The notes below the pieces were generated by a model. That model saw nothing but the letters and a program-made list of their open reading frames with translations, had not been told where the DNA came from and searched no databases. Of a DNA stretch of 64,000 nt, positions 61,407-64,000 are shown one piece after another (position 1 is the stretch's first letter; each line of letters opens with the position of its first letter). Source of the stretch: Verrucomicrobiaceae bacterium (GTDB lineage: Bacteria; Verrucomicrobiota; Verrucomicrobiia; Verrucomicrobiales; Verrucomicrobiaceae). Both the position numbers and the translations under genes were made by a program. Where the stretch lies: the NCBI GenBank assembly GCA_027484445.1, contig JAIXSY010000055.1, positions 186,001 to 250,000 on the forward strand. Reading direction: 5' to 3'.

Positions 61407-62120
61407 ATGAGTCTATCCCCTTTGCACGTTCGCTTGCCTGCAGTGTTCGCTTTGGTCCTGGGAATCAGCTCGTGTGCTCTGCCGCCGGGTAGCTTTTCAA
61501 CAGCGAAACCAAAGGGCACGAAGACCGGCAGTCCACTGCAGCCTGGCGTGCGCTACGAGGTGAGAAAAGCACTGACTGCGAAGGTGCCTTTTCGGCCCGA
61601 AAAAATGGAACGATATTACTTTGTCGTCGAAGCCTCCCGCCCTCCGATGCTCGCTGCTGCGAACAAATCCAGTCACCGGATGAATGTGCGGACCACTGCT
61701 TACTGCCATGACGAGTCTGATCACCTAGCTTATGGCGCACGCAACGCCCTGGGCACACCTTTGAAATTCGGCACCCTGCGCAGTGCAGCGGCAGACTGGT
61801 CTCGCTATCCGGTAGGCACTCGATTTCGCATCCATGGCCAACCTGGGGTAATCTACGAGGTGGATGACTACGGCAGCGCCCTGGTGGGAACGGGCACGAT
61901 CGACATCTACAAACCCACACGAGGCATGATGAACGCTTGGGGCGTGCGCCATGTGGACATTGAAGTGCTCGAGTGGGGTTCCTGGGAGCGCAGCATGGAC
62001 ATCATGCGGGATCGGATGAAGTGGCCGCACGTGCGCGCTATGATGCGTGGAATCGAAGAGCGCCTTCAACTTACCCGTGCTGGCAGCCGGTGGGGAAGAT
62101 TCCTGACGGCTTCGATTTAA
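61407..62120 (+). CDS. 3D-domain lipoprotein, probable murein-associated
   Basis: The 237-residue product has a lipoprotein signal (VFALVLGISSCALPPG, Cys about 23). The C-terminal half carries the double-psi beta-barrel 3D motif: TTAYCHDESDH, then PVGTRFRIHGQPGVIYEVDDYGSALVGTGTIDIYKPT, with the conserved aspartates of VDDYG and TIDIY that act in MltA-type lytic transglycosylases and resuscitation-type factors. It is followed by MMNAWGVRHVDIEVLEWGSW. Presumably an outer-membrane enzyme or binder for peptidoglycan; the exact activity is not proven. Confidence 0.75.
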   Translation: MSLSPLHVRLPAVFALVLGISSCALPPGSFSTAKPKGTKTGSPLQPGVRYEVRKALTAKVPFRPEKMERYYFVVEASRPPMLAAANKSSHRMNVRTTAYCHDESDHLAYGARNALGTPLKFGTLRSAAADWSRYPVGTRFRIHGQPGVIYEVDDYGSALVGTGTIDIYKPTRGMMNAWGVRHVDIEVLEWGSWERSMDIMRDRMKWPHVRAMMRGIEERLQLTRAGSRWGRFLTASI

Positions 62121-62174
62121 ATCAATGCCACGAAAGCATGAGCCGAAGCCTCCGTTAGGGCAGTTCACTTTCTC

Positions 62175-63389
62175 ATGTTACTTACTCATCACTGCAGGCT
62201 CACAGTCGTGACTCTGATGGCCTGGAATGCCATCCTATCCACAACATGGGCAGAAGATCTCACTGTGCAAAAACTTGCCACCCTGCTGGAAAGTCGTCCG
62301 CAAGGTGAAGCCATGCAGGCAGCGAGAAAGATGGCCTTTCAGCTCTTGGGGAAACAACAGCTTCTTCAAGGAAAAGCAGCCGTAAAGGTCGAGGCTTGCA
62401 GCGTGGCCTGGGCCATCCTGGATTCAGAACCTGCTCAGGTTCTGCGGAGTGACGGCACAGCCCTGGGAAAGATGTCCGCTCTCGGAGATGATGGTTTGCA
62501 GATTCTGATTCAAACCTTTCCCAATTTCACGGAATTTGGCTATCAAATCGTGTCCTCAGGGCCACCCAAAGCACGAGGGACACTGCGAATCGAGCATTAC
62601 GAATCCGCACCTGAAATGGCAAATACGCCCAACCTTCCCAAAGGTCGCCTAGAGCGGTTTAGCTGGGATCAGAGTCGCATTTATCCCAAAACTCGAAGAA
62701 ACGTCACTGTTTACATTCCCCAGAGCTATACCCAGGGAGAAGAGGCCTGCCTAATGGTTTGGCAAGATGGTAGCCGACATGTGGATCCTCACGGAACGCT
62801 GCGTGTGAGCACCGTCTTTGATCACCTCATTCATCGTCAGCAGATGCCCATCACCATTGGCGTGTTTGTCGATCCTGGGAGGAAAGAACAGCAAAAGGAA
62901 TCCGAGAAACCAGCCAACCGAAGCCTCGAGTATGATAGCCTGGGGGATAACTACGTTCGTTTTCTCCTCGAAGAAATCCTGCCAGAAACAGAGCGCCGTC
63001 TCGGAGTTAGATTCAAAAAGGCACCCGAGGCACGTGCCATTGCCGGCGGCTCATCGGGAGGCATCTGCGCCTTCACCGCAGCCTGGGAACGCCCCGATCA
63101 GTTTGGTAAAGTTTTGAGTTGGGTAGGAAGCTTCGTCGATATTCGCGGTGGAAACAATTACCCTTATCTTTTGAGAATGACGGAAAAGAAGCCTCTACGC
63201 ATCTACTTGCTAGCAGGTAGCCATGACTTGGACAACAGCTTTGGGCATTGGCCTCTTGCCAACCGGATGATGGAATCGAGCCTCAAGTTCATGGGCTACG
63301 ATCATCGAGTGGACTGGACGCCCTGCTTTCATGGCAGCAAGGGCATGGCCCCTGCCCTGCCCGATGCCTTGCGCTGGCTATGGCGCTAA
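62175..63389 (+). CDS. Secreted esterase (enterochelin-esterase-like alpha/beta hydrolase)
   Basis: The 404-residue product has an N-terminal export signal (LTVVTLMAWNAILSTTWAED). The C-terminal alpha/beta-hydrolase domain (about 180-400, putative esterase PF00756 type) shows RRNVTVYIPQSYT, LMVWQDGSRHV, and the nucleophile elbow AIAGGSSGGICAFTAAWERPD (Ser about residue 294). An Asp in AGSHDLDN and a His in DWTPCFHGSKGM complete a plausible triad. The first 130 residues form a separate helical/beta region with no recognised fold. Similar proteins hydrolyse carbohydrate esters in this phylum. Substrate unknown. Confidence 0.78.
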   Translation: MLLTHHCRLTVVTLMAWNAILSTTWAEDLTVQKLATLLESRPQGEAMQAARKMAFQLLGKQQLLQGKAAVKVEACSVAWAILDSEPAQVLRSDGTALGKMSALGDDGLQILIQTFPNFTEFGYQIVSSGPPKARGTLRIEHYESAPEMANTPNLPKGRLERFSWDQSRIYPKTRRNVTVYIPQSYTQGEEACLMVWQDGSRHVDPHGTLRVSTVFDHLIHRQQMPITIGVFVDPGRKEQQKESEKPANRSLEYDSLGDNYVRFLLEEILPETERRLGVRFKKAPEARAIAGGSSGGICAFTAAWERPDQFGKVLSWVGSFVDIRGGNNYPYLLRMTEKKPLRIYLLAGSHDLDNSFGHWPLANRMMESSLKFMGYDHRVDWTPCFHGSKGMAPALPDALRWLWR

Positions 63390-63394
63390 ATCCC

Positions 63395-63431
63395 AACAAA
63401 AAGCACGGGCACATCTTTCGACATGCCCGTG
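63395..63431 (-). terminator. Terminator of the hibernation-factor gene
   Basis: CACGGGCA (63404-63411) and TGCCCGTG (63424-63431) pair perfectly with a 12-nt loop; on the minus strand TGCTTTTTGTT follows. Confidence 0.7.
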
Positions 63432-63467
63432 AAATTCAAATCAGAAGATCCGAAATGTAGATCGGAC

Positions 63468-64000
63468 TTATGGATTGCGATCTTCAGGCTCAATCAAGCC
63501 ATAGTCGCCGTCTTTGCGCCGGAACAGGATGGTCAACTTGTGGCTAGCTTGATTGTGAAACACGACGAAAGGACGATCACTCAACTCCAAATCCATGATG
63601 GCTTCATCGGTGTAAAGAGGCCGCACTTTGTACTTCTCCTTGTGCACATAAGAATGTTCCACATGCTCTTCTTCCGTGTAAATGGCCTCTGCATGGATCA
63701 CCTTTTCTTCAATGTGACGAATGCTACCATCCTTGCGAGGACGATGGCTCTTCAAAAGGCGCGTTTTGAATTTGCGCATCCGGCGAGCAATCTTGGAAAT
63801 CGACTCATCGATCGAAGCATAAATATCTTCCGTGGTGCTTTTGACCTCGATCACAATGTGGTCAGCACAAAAAAGGATGATTTCAGCAATCTGTCGATGA
63901 TGTTGAACATCTAAAATAACCTTGGCTTCGATGATGCGTGGGTAATCCAGATGAAGTCCCTCAATCTTTTTGTGGGCATACTCACGAATGGCTTCAGTGA
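63468..64000 (-). CDS. hpf: Long-form ribosome hibernation-promoting factor, 5' end cut by window
   Basis: The frame is open to the window edge: from there it reads TEAIREYAHKKIEGLHL, DYPRIIEAKVILDVQHHRQ, IAEIILFCADHIVIEVKS, the end of the first helix and sheet of the HPF/RaiA domain. An acidic/basic linker follows (about 70 residues from the GTG at 63852-63854), then the C-terminal dimerisation domain: KVRPLYTDEAIMDLELSDRPFVVFHNQ, KLTILFRRKDGDYGLIEPE. The two domains mark the long form that dimerises ribosomes as 100S in stationary phase. A start codon at 63854 would cut the fold, so the true start lies beyond the window. Confidence 0.92.
   Translation of the reverse strand, partial: TEAIREYAHKKIEGLHLDYPRIIEAKVILDVQHHRQIAEIILFCADHIVIEVKSTTEDIYASIDESISKIARRMRKFKTRLLKSHRPRKDGSIRHIEEKVIHAEAIYTEEEHVEHSYVHKEKYKVRPLYTDEAIMDLELSDRPFVVFHNQASHKLTILFRRKDGDYGLIEPEDRNP

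Noticed and set aside
1..64000. Search for tRNA, rRNA, CRISPR arrays, riboswitches, IS transposases and integrases
   Set aside because: None was found by reading intergenic regions and translated frames; covariance-model searches would be needed to exclude small RNAs.

Overview
The window looks like a piece of chromosome from a Verrucomicrobiota bacterium, most likely Verrucomicrobiales of the Prosthecobacter/Verrucomicrobium type. The evidence is the recurring set of planctomycete/verrucomicrobial secreted families (three 3-keto-disaccharide hydrolase/DUF1080 genes, two DUF1501 genes, a DUF1549/DUF1553 gene, a DUF1592 cytochrome-like gene, a PQQ-type propeller), moderate to high GC, few recognisable ribosome-binding sites, and a LexA-like box of the form I recall for this phylum. 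No rRNA, tRNA, CRISPR array, transposase or integrase was seen.

Layout. 1-3.3 kb: end of a DUF1080 gene, an ECF sigma factor, then a compact arsenic operon (arsR, DUF6428, aquaglyceroporin, thioredoxin-type arsC) behind a perfect palindromic operator. 3.4-11.2 kb: RecD2-like helicase, a secreted Ig-like protein, and an FAD oxidoreductase, glycosyltransferase and polyprenyl-phosphate sugar transferase. 11.2-21.5 kb: secreted PQQ propeller and DUF1592 protein, a DnaJ-associated DUF1992 protein, a GNAT-like protein, a double DUF1080 protein, carboxynorspermidine decarboxylase, an HpcH/HpaI aldolase and an rRNA methyltransferase. 21.7-35.7 kb: housekeeping genes smc, rpoD (with two AT-hooks), rpe-thyA and trpA, mixed with a DUF1501 protein and a P1B-4 metal ATPase. 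35.7-46.2 kb: a secreted hydrolase, a DUF1549/1553-DUF1501 operon, ilvE, rpmE, an L,D-transpeptidase and ispH-moeB.

46.2-52.4 kb is an accessory island between moeB and pyc. It holds a decayed tandem duplicate of a kinase-like gene, a HicA/HicB toxin-antitoxin pair, palindromic repeat elements, and a 788-residue protein fusing an N-terminal SIR2-type NADase-like domain to a Ser/Thr protein kinase. It also holds a GNAT-like gene and a small basic ORF. A second, diverged copy of the last 120 bp of pyc lies inside the island, as if the island had entered at the pyc 3' end. The SIR2-kinase fusion is the best candidate here for an under-described, probably defence-related, system.

52.4-64 kb: pyruvate carboxylase and the succinate dehydrogenase operon sdhC-sdhA-sdhB (anaplerosis and TCA cycle), an SOS-type Y-family polymerase under a LexA-like box, a 3D-domain lipoprotein, a secreted esterase, and the 3' part of a long ribosome hibernation factor gene cut by the window edge.
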